From NCBI RefSeq assembly GCF_905147045.1, contig NC_065894.1:6485501-6549500 (forward strand): a DNA stretch of 64,000 nucleotides. The letters run 5' to 3'. Origin of the DNA: Nymphalis io (Eukaryota > Arthropoda > Insecta > Lepidoptera > Nymphalidae). A program made the translations under genes and the position numbers. Under the pieces are notes generated by a model. That model was not told the origin of the DNA. It ran no database searches and worked only from the letters and a program-made list of their open reading frames with translations. Each line of letters starts with the position of its first letter. The first letter of the stretch is position 1. This document shows positions 35,440-47,202 of this stretch, piece after piece.

Positions 35440-35560
35440 ATTTAAACGATTCGTAACGTCTAACTTCAACGTAAACTTTCGATCGCCGTTTCAACGCCAG
35501 ACTTCAGCAGTGAACGAAGTCTAGATCACACCAATAGTCAATGAATAGTGCACTTGTGTG
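35440..35560. promoter_or_regulatory. Complex island upstream of an exon-like segment
   Basis: Mixed-composition sequence with AGACTTC/GAAGTCT inverted arms and CGATCGCCGTTTC. It lies within 40 bp of the acceptor signal at 35593. Function unknown. Confidence 0.2.
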
Positions 35561-35580
35561 GTATTTTTTTTAAACTTTGA

Positions 35581-35860
35581 TATTTTTTTTCAGACGCTAA
35601 GCCCGAAGCTTATGCTGCAATGGTAAGGGAGAACTAGGAACGCGATCCAAAGTCTTTGAACCTCGTAGACGTCAAGCGTTTTAAAGAGGCATAGCAGTAC
35701 ATTTATATAGTAAACATTAAGATGTGGTATACGGTGTGTCGTTGTAATAGGCCTATGGCGTTAAGAGTCCACAGACAACTGACAATTTATTATTTTATTC
35801 TGTTTCATCTAGATGTTGTTTATTAATGTTTTTTTAACATAATAAAGTCAATTGGCATAT
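35581..35860 (+). other. Exon-like segment: acceptor, short coding frame, donor or stop, poly(A) signal
   Basis: TATTTTTTTTCAG ends at 35593, a strong 3' splice site. The next bases, read with a one-base carry-in from a previous exon, give AKPEAYAAMVREN followed by TAG at 35634-35636; the codons are G+C-rich for this window. GTAAGG at 35623 could instead be a splice donor, making a 29-nt microexon (35594-35622). Alternatively the stop is used and AATAAA at 35841-35846 ends a terminal exon with about 200 nt of 3' UTR. Beyond the stop the same frame reads ERDPKSLNLVDVKRFKEA, also protein-like, so a decayed pseudogene with one stop is a third option. I do not recognise the protein. Confidence 0.25.
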
Positions 35861-36130
35861 TTATGTAAAAATATAAAATGTGAAAAAAATGATATACATA
35901 TTAAATGCCTTTTGAAAAGTAATGAATTTGTTAGATCCGGTTCTTATTATAAAAAAGGGCGTTTCCAAAAATGTTTTACAATAGTATTACTCTGATATTG
36001 TATCCGTTTCAAACGAGAATGAGTAATTGATTTCGTAAATTAATAATGTCGTAGAAAACTATTTATATTACGCAAAACAAAACTACTGATAGTTTATGTA
36101 TAGTTGTTTAATCTTATTACAATATATAAA
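35861..36130. other. AT-rich non-coding stretch
   Basis: Nothing recognised. Confidence 0.5.
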
Positions 36131-36662
36131 GTAACGGTCTGTTAAGTTCCCACTACTGGACTCTTCTTTTTGACGCGAAAGCTTGGAGATTATTCCATAC
36201 GGAATGGTGGACACACGTGTGGCAGTTTTTTACGCGACACATGCAGGTTTTCACACGATATTTTCCTTCACGGCCGGTATGAGATGAACTATTAGCACTT
36301 ATTAAGCACATGAAAATTCAGTGGTGCTTGCCTGGGTTAGAAACCACAATCTGTTACGATCCGATTAAAATTTACTTGGTGAAGGCTCGACTGGATAGGT
36401 ACTATCCACTCATCATAGTATCTACCGCTAAATAGTAAAACTTAGTATTGTTGTCTTTCGGTTTAAATGTTGAGTTAGCCAGTGTAACTACAGGCACAAT
36501 GGACATAACATTTTAGTTCCCAAGTTTGGTGGCGCATTGGCGATGTAAGGAATGGTTAATATTTCTTGCAACGCCAGTCTATACCCATTTACATGTCCGC
36601 CTACCTATTTTATAAAAAAAAGATTCATGTTTTTTGACCTCGGCTATCTATTGATCTCGGCT
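36131..36662 (-). repeat. Nested SINEs: family A inserted in the head of family B
   Basis: Family B (minus) runs from GTAACGGTCTGTTAAG at 36131 to ATTAAAATTTAC near 36375. It is interrupted by a family A copy (about 36378-36621) ending in TATTTTATA plus an A-run. It resumes at AAGATTCATG and ends GACCTCGGCTATC near 36650. The interrupted B sequence AAGATTTACG, intact in the 21-kb copy, appears in slightly changed form on both sides of A, which fits a target-site duplication. Insertion of A is therefore younger than that of B. Confidence 0.8.
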
Positions 36663-37070
36663 CAGCAATGTATGAGATTTTTTTAATAATGCAGACCAAT
36701 TCTTATTAAGGATAATTAATTACGTTTTTATATGTATCGTGTATTTTATTTATTATACGTGATAGCGATCACGAGTGCGGCGTGAAGGAAATGTCGTCGC
36801 AATAACATTATCGTTGAAGTCATGATGAATCATTACAATTAAGATTATCTTGATTTTCATATACTCCATACGATGCACCCATATCTGATAATATCAGTGA
36901 CTATAAAAGTTAATATAATATTTAAAATAATATTAACTTACAAAATAAATATAGTATAGATTATGTTATTGTTAAGTAAAACAAAGTGATAGTTTTGTGA
37001 AACACGTTTTTGTGCTTCTGTTATTTACTTACAAGAACTCCTTAGATTTTTTTTAAGGTTCTAAGAAGCA
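36663..37070. other. AT-rich stretch ending in an irregular hairpin
   Basis: At about 37012-37070 GTGCTTCT and AGAAGCAC (8 bp) enclose a second pair, AGAACTCCTTAG against TAAGGTTCT. A 13-nt bulge on one side makes the hairpin irregular. Weak ncRNA candidate. Otherwise nothing seen. Confidence 0.4.
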
Positions 37071-37215
37071 CCCGGGTGTGCTGAAGCAAACAACGTTAGC
37101 GCGACTCATATCAACAATCGTGAGTTTGTCATTTGGGCTTTCAACCCAACGGTTCACTCCTTATCGTCAGATAGCCTCGACCTCTTCCCCTGCTACCAAT
37201 TGCTTACAATTGCAT
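37071..37215. promoter_or_regulatory. Complex island with a CACCCGGGTG palindrome
   Basis: Higher G+C and complexity than the flanks. Starts with the palindrome CACCCGGGTG and ends with CAATTGCTTACAATTGC. No open frame. Possible regulatory element. Confidence 0.25.
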
Positions 37216-38590
37216 TTTGAACCTTATACGTATAACAATAAGTAATACCTAAACCATGCTAGTGATATACCCTTATGCAATGTGTACATATATGATATCA
37301 ACGATACGTTACCAACAAGGAAGCTCAAACAGTGGATATGATAATGTATGTTGGAAGACGATTTTATAAAATATTTTATGTCATATATGATATGAATTTG
37401 AATACTATGTATATTTTATGAATTTATATGAAAAATATATACACAAGAATGCAATATTCTCATAGTGAGTATCAAATATACATAAATTTATTCGATAATT
37501 TTATTATAATAAGAATTTCAAACAACCTGTCTTAAATAAAATGATTTTTCACAAGAGATAACTTTAAACGTTTTGCGTGTGATAAAACAGCGTAGTTATT
37601 ATATAAATTTAATATGGAAATCTTATCAAAATCGATCAATTTATCCTTGATTGCGTATTGTAAACGGTGCTTAGGTATTTGGTTGGGAGTGGCAACCAGA
37701 AGTGCAAATTTATCGCGACACCCGCCTTACTACGCCTTCATGTTATAAACTGTCTCAGGTACAACCCTAGCAACTGTGATATAAAATCAATCTAATAATT
37801 TATACTCTACAATTAAACAAGTCGCTCACAAACAGTCGGAAAGATCAATTTACTCGAGGACCTTTGCATTAATTCAGTACTGATCTATACTTAATAATAA
37901 TAGTATTTTGTATTCGATATTTCCGCTTCGAATTGCGGAAACGATCTCAATTAATTCATTATTTTCATTTCATAATATAAAAATATTAAATGGAAATATT
38001 TATTAGTTATAAATATTTCAAAAGCGTATTTTGTTTAATCTTAAAACAGACAGTTTTATCATGAAACCGGAACATATAAATATAAATACAATTTTTATCC
38101 ATTTTGCAATATTATTTTTGCGAGATATAAATACTTAATTTAGTAAAAGTCCAGTCGTGTAAAGATTTTAAAAGATTACTTACAATTTAAATTTCCATTA
38201 AATATTAAACGTAAAGTTGCAGGCGAACTTATTTGTAACTAAATAAGTCAATGTGTAAGCAAATGTAGTGTATCGATGATGAAAGCGAGTTATGTAATTC
38301 GATTCTATAATTTGGTGATAAGCCATCGAGTTATATTGGTATCTGAGAGTTGGATAGCAGTACTCATTTTGTATTCGCTAGTCTCACAAATTCCTCTAAA
38401 AAAAACTTGTTATTTAATTTTTAAACATTTTTTTTATACTCGATTAAGACACAGAATACTGAATCATGGTACATATTTATATAAATGCATTTATGATAGT
38501 AAGGTTATAAAAACTAACAATGTACAATGTGGGTATGTCTGTACTGTCCCGTCTACCTAACAGTCGGACTATTAATCTTTCTCCAAACGT
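37216..38590. other. AT-rich non-coding stretch
   Basis: Includes a 94-codon + frame at 38276-38560 rich in Y, I, L and K with no known domain. I treat it as chance. Confidence 0.5.
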
Positions 38591-38720
38591 ATACTTTGTA
38601 TTTCTTTGTACCGGGTAAAAGAAAGAGCCAATATATACCAATACTTTGTATTTCTTTGTACCAGGTAAAAGAAAGAGTGAGATAGTGTAACTACAGGCAG
38701 GATTAGAGGAATTTAGGTTC
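38591..38720. repeat. 50-bp tandem duplication next to a family A fragment
   Basis: ATACTTTGTATTTCTTTGTA at 38591 recurs at 38641 with the following 17 bases, with one change (CCGGG to CCAGG). The second copy runs into GAGTGAGATAGTGTAACTAC and TTTAGGTTCC, a worn middle piece of family A up to about 38720. Confidence 0.8.
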
Positions 38721-39474
38721 CTTTTTTTCAGTGTATCGACGCTTTAATAAATAATGATAATTTTTTCACTGTGTACATCATTCCATTGGAATATATATAT
38801 ATTTACACAGACTGAAATTAATGGTAATTAATTAATCCGGTCATTCTAATTATATTAGAATATCATTAAACATATTTCTTCGTATTAATTATGAAAAAAT
38901 ATTATACACGGCAAAAAAATGATTCGAGAATTGAACGAAAATGAGGGATTAATGCAATGTTTTCTTAAAATCCAAATGAGTACCTGTGTTGCAATTAAAA
39001 TCATAACCTAATTTGACAATCAATTTCAGGAAATTAAAGTAAATTTTAAGTTACCGCCTCCGTAATGCTAGTCTATATTCTTATCACTCGACAGTGTTGC
39101 ACGACTATGTTATCGCATGCCTACAACAAACACACTCGGTCCCTTCAAACTGCTTTGTTGTTGCGACTTCATCGTACAACTAATAATTCCTCGTCACACA
39201 ATTTAATACATGTCTAAAATATATACATAGTTGCTCGCTAAAATTTAAAATAAAATAGCATGATAAAATTTTTCTTTAAAATTTGTTCAGAATTTGTGTT
39301 ATATTGGTAAAACTAATAAAAATGTTGACTATAATACAATATGTAAAACATTATAGATTAAATGAGCTGTCACTATAAAAATACATTTTGCAAGCATTGT
39401 TTTAACCGTGAGGCAATTTGTACAAACAATAATTATTATTTATGCTAGAAATTCAGTCAGTTAATGCAGTGAAG
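38721..39474. other. AT-rich non-coding stretch
   Basis: Nothing recognised. A complex patch at 39055-39190 is of unknown nature. Confidence 0.5.
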
Positions 39475-39680
39475 CAAGATTATTTTCGCTCAAAGGGACG
39501 AGCTAAAAGTAGTCTCAAGAGTTCTCAGAAAGCTCGGCGGTGGTCGCCGCGGGCCTTTTGTTTTTAAACGTGACTCGCGATTTAGACGCACGCGAATTAA
39601 CTAAATTTGGCTCAACTCGCCCGAACTGAAGGTTTGCTATTGACGCGATGACATTTACGGTTCTTGGTTCAGTTTTTAAC
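39475..39680. promoter_or_regulatory. Strong G+C-rich island
   Basis: Contains GGCGGTGGTCGCCGCGGGCC, GACTCGCGATTTAGACGC and CAACTCGCCCG. An Inr-like TTCAGTT follows at 39667-39673 without a TATA box. No open frame. One of the most G+C-rich stretches of the window and a good promoter or enhancer candidate. Confidence 0.35.
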
Positions 39681-41867
39681 TATCGATATTATTGTTCCAT
39701 ATTAAACTTGTATGGCAGAAATATTGTGGAATATTGAATTATATGATTTGTCATAAAATAATACACGAAGTCTCATTCTGTTATTTCGATCGTTAAATTT
39801 GTCCTTAAATATGTTCATTTAAAAATATAAATTTGACTATGTAAAATAATCTTGGAGATAACATTAATGTGTATTAATAATAATGTTACGTCTAATTAAA
39901 TCTAGAATGCTAATTTAATGAATTGATTATAAGCGTCACATCCTGTCTCAACAAAATATTGCGTTTATTTTAATTTGGTCTAAATTGTTTCACTTAAGCG
40001 ATACGTGAAGACTATACGTTTCAACTTAAGTGGCTAAGTCATTTTAATTATCATATAATAGTCATACATTGTGATCGTGTTGATCCATTTTAGAGTACAC
40101 CCTTCTGCTTTAAATAGCTCTTTGAGGGGGAAAACTAGATTGGCACACCGCCATACGTTTCATGCGGGTAGTTCACATTCCCCACACTTCCCCACTCGCT
40201 GTTTTTATTAAGTGACGGTTGGCGGTCGCCCGCTCAACATTATTTATATAAGTGATTTCACATTGATAAGCAAAGACTTATTAATGACAAAATACATACT
40301 TATACTTTTAATCTCGTTTATTCTCCGCTACAATTTTTTGTTCGTGTATAAAAAGTATATAATAGAAATATTTAAGTCGTTTCTTAGTACCGATATTGTA
40401 ACTTGGTGTATTATAAAGAGTATACTGCTTTGCCCCGCGGTTCTATTGGCTAATAACATCGGGATATCCTCATTAGGATTTTGGTTTCATCCACATGATG
40501 AGAACTTACCCATATTCCGCTAGGGTTGGTCAAAGTTTGAAGTTGCATATGCCTTCTCAATAAACGGGCTATGTATCTTTTATTTATTGTATTTTTATAT
40601 TGGTCTTATATTTTCCACGATAAGGGTGTTCAAATATACTTAGACTTTATAATAACAAAATAAATAACGAAAATATACATTGTAAAAAATAAATATATTT
40701 TGTTTAAATATTTACCAATTATTTATATTAATTATAGATATTTTATTATATCACTCAGTGAATATTAAAATAAATGACTAAGTACAATTAAATAATTTAT
40801 TATGTGTCTTTTAGTTAATTCTTCTTAGTAATGCGAATATTATTGGTGAATATTGTTAAGGAAAACATGGCTAGCGTGAGAATAAAGTTGGCGTGATGAG
40901 GGCGGGTAGTGCTAGAGTAATAAAGGATAGTTAACTGAATTTGTCATATGTTATATTTGGCTCTTGACTACAGTTTAGGGGCTGGTTACCGTGCGTAACA
41001 AAATCTGAGGGGTAAATTCATGCGGGTTCTATTAAGCTTTAACATATTTTTAACACTATATCTCAATACTAACGTATATTCAACTTTACTACCATTCGAA
41101 TAAGGTTTTAAATGAATACTTGAAAAAAAATTGCAATCTGCTATTAACGGGGAAATCAAAACAGGGAAGATTGATGCCATGGGAACATGACGTGGGATTC
41201 TGATAGCTTTATAATTATTATTAGTAATTTATTATCGCTTTCTGAAAAAAACAAGTAATCAAGGAATGGTTTGATGGAAGACTAAAAAATATTGCGCTTT
41301 TTGTTGTTATAATAATTATATTCTCTTTTTTATAACTCAGTTTCGTTTGTAGGATACTGTTCTCTAACAATAACGACTCGTAAGAATCAAAAAAATAATA
41401 AAAATCTTTATAAGTAACATTACAATTCCAATAATAATATACTTAACTATATAATTTTCACCGAAAAAGTTTAATGTCTATTGAGCTTAATTAAGTAAGA
41501 TATTATTTGCGAAATCATTCAAAGTAACTTTGAAAAAAAATTCAAATTACTTTAGTTATTTTCTAATCTAGAATAAAACTGTAATAAAAAATGATATAAA
41601 AAAATTGTAATATATATATTATGATTGGGAAATGATTTATCATTATTATTTTGACACATTTTATTTAAATAACTTTACCAGATATGATAGCACGTAATCA
41701 TCGCATTACAAAATTATGCATTTACGAAAAATACTATGCGATTACTCAAATATCTTTGTTTTATGTAACATGTTTGAGTGCCACATAATATTATTATTTC
41801 ATATAATATTATTTCATCTATTTACTTGTCCAAAACTGATTTACCAAACATATTTCTCAAAGAAAAA
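39681..41867. other. AT-rich stretch with a small island at 40130-40250
   Basis: The island 40130-40250 contains CATACGTTTCATGCGGG and GGTTGGCGGTCGCCCGC. The 103-codon frame at 40212-40523 starts at GTG inside this island and then runs through AT-rich hydrophobic codons; it has no family I know and is not called. The rest shows no gene. Confidence 0.5.
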
Positions 41868-42015
41868 ACTCTCCGCTAAAGTCCTACTTGCAAAGGCCTG
41901 CTCCGTCTTTAAAAAGAAGGTTTAAGGCTTATTGCATTATGCAATTTACTCCAATGTGAGTTGGTAGTGCATCATAAGCCTTCCTCACGATGTTTCCTTC
42001 ACTAACGAGGGCAAT
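41868..42015 (-). repeat. SINE family B, diverged fragment
   Basis: GCAAAGGCCTGCTCC, AAGAAGGTTTAAGGC, CTCCAATGTGAGTTGG and CCTCACGATGTTTCCTTCAC follow the family B order on the minus strand. Both ends are worn away. Confidence 0.7.
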
Positions 42016-43085
42016 CACAAATATATAAGGGCACGAGCCTTCCGGAAGCATAAATTATTTTAAAATATAATAGGAGTTCTATAATATGTAACACAAATAG
42101 AAGTCCCATTATAAGGAAAAGGTCATTTTAGAAAAATATAACAAACAGTAATATATATTGTATATAATAAAAAATAATATATATGTATATTGTATAAGCC
42201 TAATTAATAACATGTCGATGTCAGAACCGGGACAGCCTGTCGATGATATTTTAAAGATTAATTATATACAATATAAAGAATAAAGAGTACTCGTAGTACT
42301 CGTTACTAAATGTGGGTTTAAAATGTAATACAAATTTATGTCTTGTACGAGACTTAAGTTCTTTAGTGGATTCACGTGCAGGGATAGCGCGTCCCTCGTA
42401 CGGTATCGGTGAAGATATCAACGATATAAAATCCTCCTTTTTTAATTCGATTTAAAATTAGAATAATATTAGTTCTATTTTTAAAAAAAACCTCTCATTT
42501 CGATATTGAACATCACATAAGCTAATGCGTATTGTACGGTTACATTATTTTTTATAGGTAGGTAGGTTTCCTCAGATATTTACGATAAGGTCAGCTACGT
42601 TGTGTAATAATTTAACCTTTTTTAATTCTTATTCAGACATTATTATTATTATATAAATATGTTGAAAAGTTTGTAGTATATATTATAATATTATATAGTA
42701 TATATTTTAATATATGGAAATGAAATTTTTAATGTTTTTTTAAACATTTATTATTCTTACATTTTTATATAAAAGTATTTTTTATTGTTTTCTTAGTTGT
42801 TATAATGCTGTTTTTCTATAATAAGTTAACATTAATATTTATAGTAACATTTTAATATTAATAAATAATAAAAGAATGCTTCTAGTATGTTGTTCCTTTT
42901 GTATACATATTTATATAATATAATAACTACATAAATGTTTTAAATTATTGTTGATAAATCTAAATGATCTAAATTATAGACGCTTACCAAGATAAATAAA
43001 AACAAATAAAAGAAAAAAAGGGAAGATCAATTTAGAATGCTATATTTAGAAACATGTAACTTAATTAGTTTCGTATATACGGAGT
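42016..43085. other. AT-rich stretch with an E-box island
   Basis: At 42340-42440 a more complex patch holds the canonical E-box CACGTG at 42373-42378 followed by GGGATAGCGCGTCCC. Another patch at 42210-42245 repeats TGTCGATG twice. The rest is AT-rich; no gene. Confidence 0.45.
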
Positions 43086-43195
43086 ATGCATTACGTTTAT
43101 TGTAACGGTCACGCTTTCGCCCCCGGGGTAAAGGTTAACGTATTCACTTATCAACTAGGGGTTGGATCGAAACCGTTATAGTTAAATTATAATTC
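43086..43195. promoter_or_regulatory. Small G+C-rich island with a nuclear-receptor-like motif
   Basis: Contains CGCCCCCGGGGTAAAGGTTA. The GGGGTAAAGGTTA part resembles a DR1-type nuclear-receptor or HNF4 site with one base missing. Inference from motif only. Confidence 0.25.
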
Positions 43196-43479
43196 GAATG
43201 TATAACCATATTAACAATGATGCGACGTTGCTGTCATTAACAATTTACAGGTAGGTTAATGTTTTTTTAACTTTTAATTACATTAAGTATAGAGCACAAG
43301 ATTTATTTAATTAAAAATCCATTATATCCTAAGAATGTTTTATAATTCCTTTTGAACCGTAATTAACGTTTTAGAATGAGAGTGCTAATTTTTTACTCAT
43401 ATCTTAAATAAAAGATTTAATTCGCTGTTATAAAGATTTTTTTAAGTCCTTTTAATTATATATATCAAGAAGCAATGAA

Positions 43480-44345
43480 TTCTTAATGACAGTTGAAGTT
43501 ACTAATAGGATCCGGTTCGAAATATCAACCGGTGTACTCTTCGTAAAACATACCAGCTCATTATGTAAATCTGTTAATATTCGTGGAAGAGCCTTGATCT
43601 TTCACACCTTCCCTCGTATTGCGGTGTTCACCCCTTCTAAATTTAATAAAACATATTGCCGTTTATGTAAATAGCTCATCACGTAGTTTATGCGTGTTTC
43701 GAGTGCCGGTAAAAGCTTTTTATACTTTAAATTTGCGTAGTATGGGGGACACGCGCGATGCACGCGACCCGCATGGCCGTCTAGCTAGGGTGCGTTTTTT
43801 TTAAAGAACAATTGGCAAACGACTGGTATTGGACACACTTCTTTGTAATAAAAGAGACATCGCCAATAAAAGTTTTATATCGCCGCGGTTTCGAGCCCTG
43901 AAACGCAGTTAAACTTTAGACGACAGCGAATACTACTTCTCTCGATAGTGTGCGGTTAAAAGATATCCAGTATTTTTAAAATATTTACTTCGTTATAAAA
44001 CTGATGAGACCTTCACATTCACTCTTTACTTTTAAATGCCTTGTTCCTTTTACGAATGTGACGTACCAACATGTTTAATGTGTACCGTGGTCGGTGCGTA
44101 AACTGCCTGCGAGTCTTTTGTGTTCAGAAGTCGTGAGTCACCGCCTTGGCTTCGAGATAAAACTTCAACAAGTAAATAGTTTGTCATTAGACACTAACAT
44201 TGTCTTAGCTTATTAACAAACATGACAATATAACACTAACATAATAAACGTACGATATATTTTATCGTTCATCGACCCGCAGTCGGAGGCCGATCATTAA
44301 ACGGACTATCGATTTCGTAAAACATATAAAACATGGAGGCCTTAG
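43480..44345. promoter_or_regulatory. Cluster of G+C-rich islands
   Basis: Several complex blocks in under 900 bp: 43490-43640 with AACCGGTG, 43745-43795 with GACACGCGCGATGCACGCG, 43860-43965 with CGCCGCGGTTTCGAGCCC, 44065-44160, and 44275-44340. CCAATAAAAG and TTTTATATCG in the third block resemble caudal/Abd-B-type homeodomain sites. Two 61-62-codon frames cross it but are not convincing. The densest such cluster in the window; a good candidate for a compound regulatory region. Confidence 0.35.
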
Positions 44346-44611
44346 TCGTACATGAATGTATGAGATGAAGTGGGTAGGTATGTAAATTTTATTTTATATT
44401 CATAAGCTCTTTAACACATCGATACCTTGATTCGCTGTTATTGTTATATCCGAGAACTGATAAATATTAATCTGTCTCATAAACACGTTGTCCTTTAACC
44501 GATACAACGGGACACATCTACTACAATATAAGTGGAAAAGTTTTGATTTATGTTTCTTAAATTAGGTATTTTAAAATGGGTTTAAAGGTGTTTACTTTAA
44601 TATTTTCTTAA
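44346..44611. other. AT-rich non-coding stretch
   Basis: Nothing recognised. Confidence 0.5.
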
Positions 44612-44875
44612 GAGACAAGATGGCACAGTGGGTTTGGAAACGAAACAGATGATTGCGGTTTCAAAAGCAAGCACTACTAAAACTTAATGTGCTTTATTTG
44701 TGTTTTTAATTCATCTCGTACTTAAGAATAACATATTCGAATGAAAATCTGCCACATGTGTATCCACCAACAAGCGAGCAGCGTGTTTGAATAAGTTCCA
44801 AACCTTTTCCTCAAAAGGAGGGGGACCTGTTATAGCCTTAGCCCAGCAATTAAAAATTTACAAACAGTTACATTT
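44612..44875 (+). repeat. SINE family B, diverged full-span copy
   Basis: Head GACAAGATGGCACAGTGG, degraded B box in GATTGCGGTTTCAAAAGC, then AATGTGCTTTATTTGTG, TTCATCTCGTACTTAAG, GAAAATCTGCCACATGTG and TAGCCTTAGCCCAGCA blocks, ending in AACAGTTAC. The CGTGAGGAAACC block has been lost. Confidence 0.8.
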
Positions 44876-45448
44876 ACTTTTTAATATTTTTTAAATCTTA
44901 AGTCATCTTGCATCACTCCTTACCGTGTTATTGTTATAGATTATTAAGACAATTAAAAATAAATATCAATAAAGTGTTCATAAATAATTTTTCTTACTCT
45001 CTCTCGGCTATCGATTTGTAAAATTAATAAACACTATCAAGTCTTTATTTAGATTTAATTATAAAAGTCTAAAATATATTTGACGTAACCGCTTATAAAT
45101 GTTTCTCTTTCAAAGAGTATTTAGTGAATATTTGTATTATAAAAATTGCAAGGTTACTTTAACTCGTGTTAAGATTACCAAATAATATAAATTGCCGGGA
45201 AACGAACACGGCTAACTCCTTGGAAGGCAACTATGCTGACATTACAGTGCTGAATGAGATGGATCTGCGTGAAGAAAAAAAAAGTGGTTAAAAAATGTGA
45301 ATCTTAATCGAAGATAAGACCTGGGAGTATAATCCTTATTCGAGCTGCTACTGAAAATTTGACAGAATATAATAATATAATTTATCGTTTCGACCAGGAA
45401 CTCTTAACTCTTTGGATTTCTAACCATATAAGCTATATCTATATATAC
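44876..45448. other. Non-coding stretch with a coding-like patch
   Basis: At about 45190-45290 one + frame reads TNTANSLEGNYADITVLNEM and on to DLREEKKSG before a stop. The composition is balanced for about 75 bp. It could be a transposon or gene relic; there is no clear splice acceptor in front. No other feature. Confidence 0.35.
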
Positions 45449-45675
45449 TTGGTGGCAGGCCTTTGTGCAAGCCCGTCTGGCTACCACATATTCAGACACC
45501 AACAAAAATACTTAGTGTTAACCCTTGTTATTTCATCATCATTTTAGTTTCGAAGGTTGGTTGCGCATTGACTATTTAAGGACTGTTTAATATTTCTCAT
45601 AGTGAAAATGTCTACGGACTATGGTGAACATTAAGCATCGGGGCCCACCTGCCTATCCGCAGTCCTATTTTTACT
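45449..45675 (-). repeat. SINE family A, diverged
   Basis: From TTGGTGGCAGGCCTTTGTGC through GAAGGTTGGTTGCGCATTG and AATATTTCTCATAGTG to CCTGCCTATCCGCAGTCC and TATTTTTAC. Old copy with a large internal loss. Confidence 0.75.
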
Positions 45676-47168
45676 AAAAAAGCAAAATAACTAACTTAAA
45701 CAAAAAATCCCTACTGGCCCACAAGATTATTATCATTTATTATTATTTCCAACAAAAATATAGTTAAATTAACATTAAATAACGAACAACTAAAGATTTA
45801 CGCGATCAGAATCGTCTACCTGAACTTCGTTGGGTTCTTTCCATACTAAATATTATGTTCAGCTTGAGAATCAAAACCACAGTCACGTACGACTGAGCTT
45901 AAATAGTTAAATTGCCTTCATCGGTATTTCGTGACAAATAACGTATGGCTTTAGAATAAGAAATCAACATCTTGATGACAGTAAATAAAAATATGTCTTG
46001 ATTTACATAATGTGACAATAGACGTGTATTATATTATATTATATATATTCTAAATAATACGTAATGTAAATTTTATGCCATTGCTTAAAATAATTTTGAT
46101 CTTATTAAAATTGCTTTAATTTGTAGCGTTACATTTTAATGAAATTATGAAATTATGATATCAAGGCTATTTATATTAATCGTGATTAGTTAATTACTAA
46201 ATTGCAAAGTTTTTATGGACATTTTTTATCGATCGCAAAATTAAAAACAATAAATAACAAAACTTAACATAGTAAATAAGTAAACTTATTTTTGACACGA
46301 ATAACTATCGAATAACATAAGTACATTACTTAAAAGAAACATTTTCTGTAATGATCGTTTTTACCGTGACTTAGGGTGGGTGTAGTCTACAAAGTAATTA
46401 CGAAACGTAAACAATTAAGTAACACTAAAACATGAAATTGATTTAATAAAAATAGTTAAAAAAACGCATTAAATTAAATAAAACAACTTTTATTAAAATT
46501 ATATGTTACCTTTAAAAAGGGGAATTGTACCTTTTATGTTTTCATAACCAATATGAAAAATGCAAAAAGCTAGCGATAAAAATATTCAAGACGACTGGAA
46601 AATAAGTTATTCTCTAGATTTTTCACTTTTTAGTTTGTTTTTGCGTCATTTATTTTGCGATTAATCGTTGACACGTGCTTCAATCAACCACAAAAAATAT
46701 TGTGGAAGAAATGATAATAATATTAAAATATGACTTTGTGCAGGATTTTTTTTAGTTTGAAGCAACCACCTCAAGCTAGCAATGAGATTTTTAACTTAAT
46801 AGACCTATCAAATATTTTACTTTTAAATTACTAAAACATACATATAATGTAATACGTCAGACAAGCAACTTTTATAATTGATGTACAAGTACTATTCGGT
46901 AGAGTGTTTGTTTTTAGCGGAATATACTAAGCCTAGAGAATATTGTTCTGAGAAATATTATGATTACAAAATATAATAGTAAGCTCAAAAGATGAATGCA
47001 TTTATAAGTAAACTATTCTATTTGTGAATGAATGTGTGTTAATTTCAGAAACAAAATGTAATACGTAATATAATTGTATCATAACACAATATCAAAAACT
47101 ATGGGTCTATGTTAATAATAACAACGTTCATCAATCATTCGATTAAAATTACTAATTATTTACTTCAC
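45676..47168. other. AT-rich non-coding stretch
   Basis: Nothing recognised. Confidence 0.6.
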
Positions 47169-47202
47169 TTATTTAGTTGACGAACGTACGTCAACTAAAT
47201 AA
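47169..47202. repeat. Perfect 14-bp hairpin
   Basis: TTATTTAGTTGACG at 47169-47182 pairs exactly with 47189-47202 around the loop AACGTA. Short-loop snap-back palindrome. Confidence 0.85.

Noticed and set aside
37012..37070. Hairpin as a miRNA precursor
   Set aside because: The stem is broken by a large one-sided bulge of about 13 nt, unlike a miRNA precursor.
38276..38560. 94-codon open frame on the + strand
   Set aside because: Residue content follows AT-rich codons, with no motif and no supporting start or splice context.
40212..40523. 103-codon hydrophobic open frame
   Set aside because: Starts at GTG, which is not expected as a start in an insect gene. Its hydrophobicity comes from AT-rich codons (F, I, L, Y).
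45700..45725. miR-193-like word TACTGGCC
   Set aside because: The match stops after eight bases and there is no foldback.
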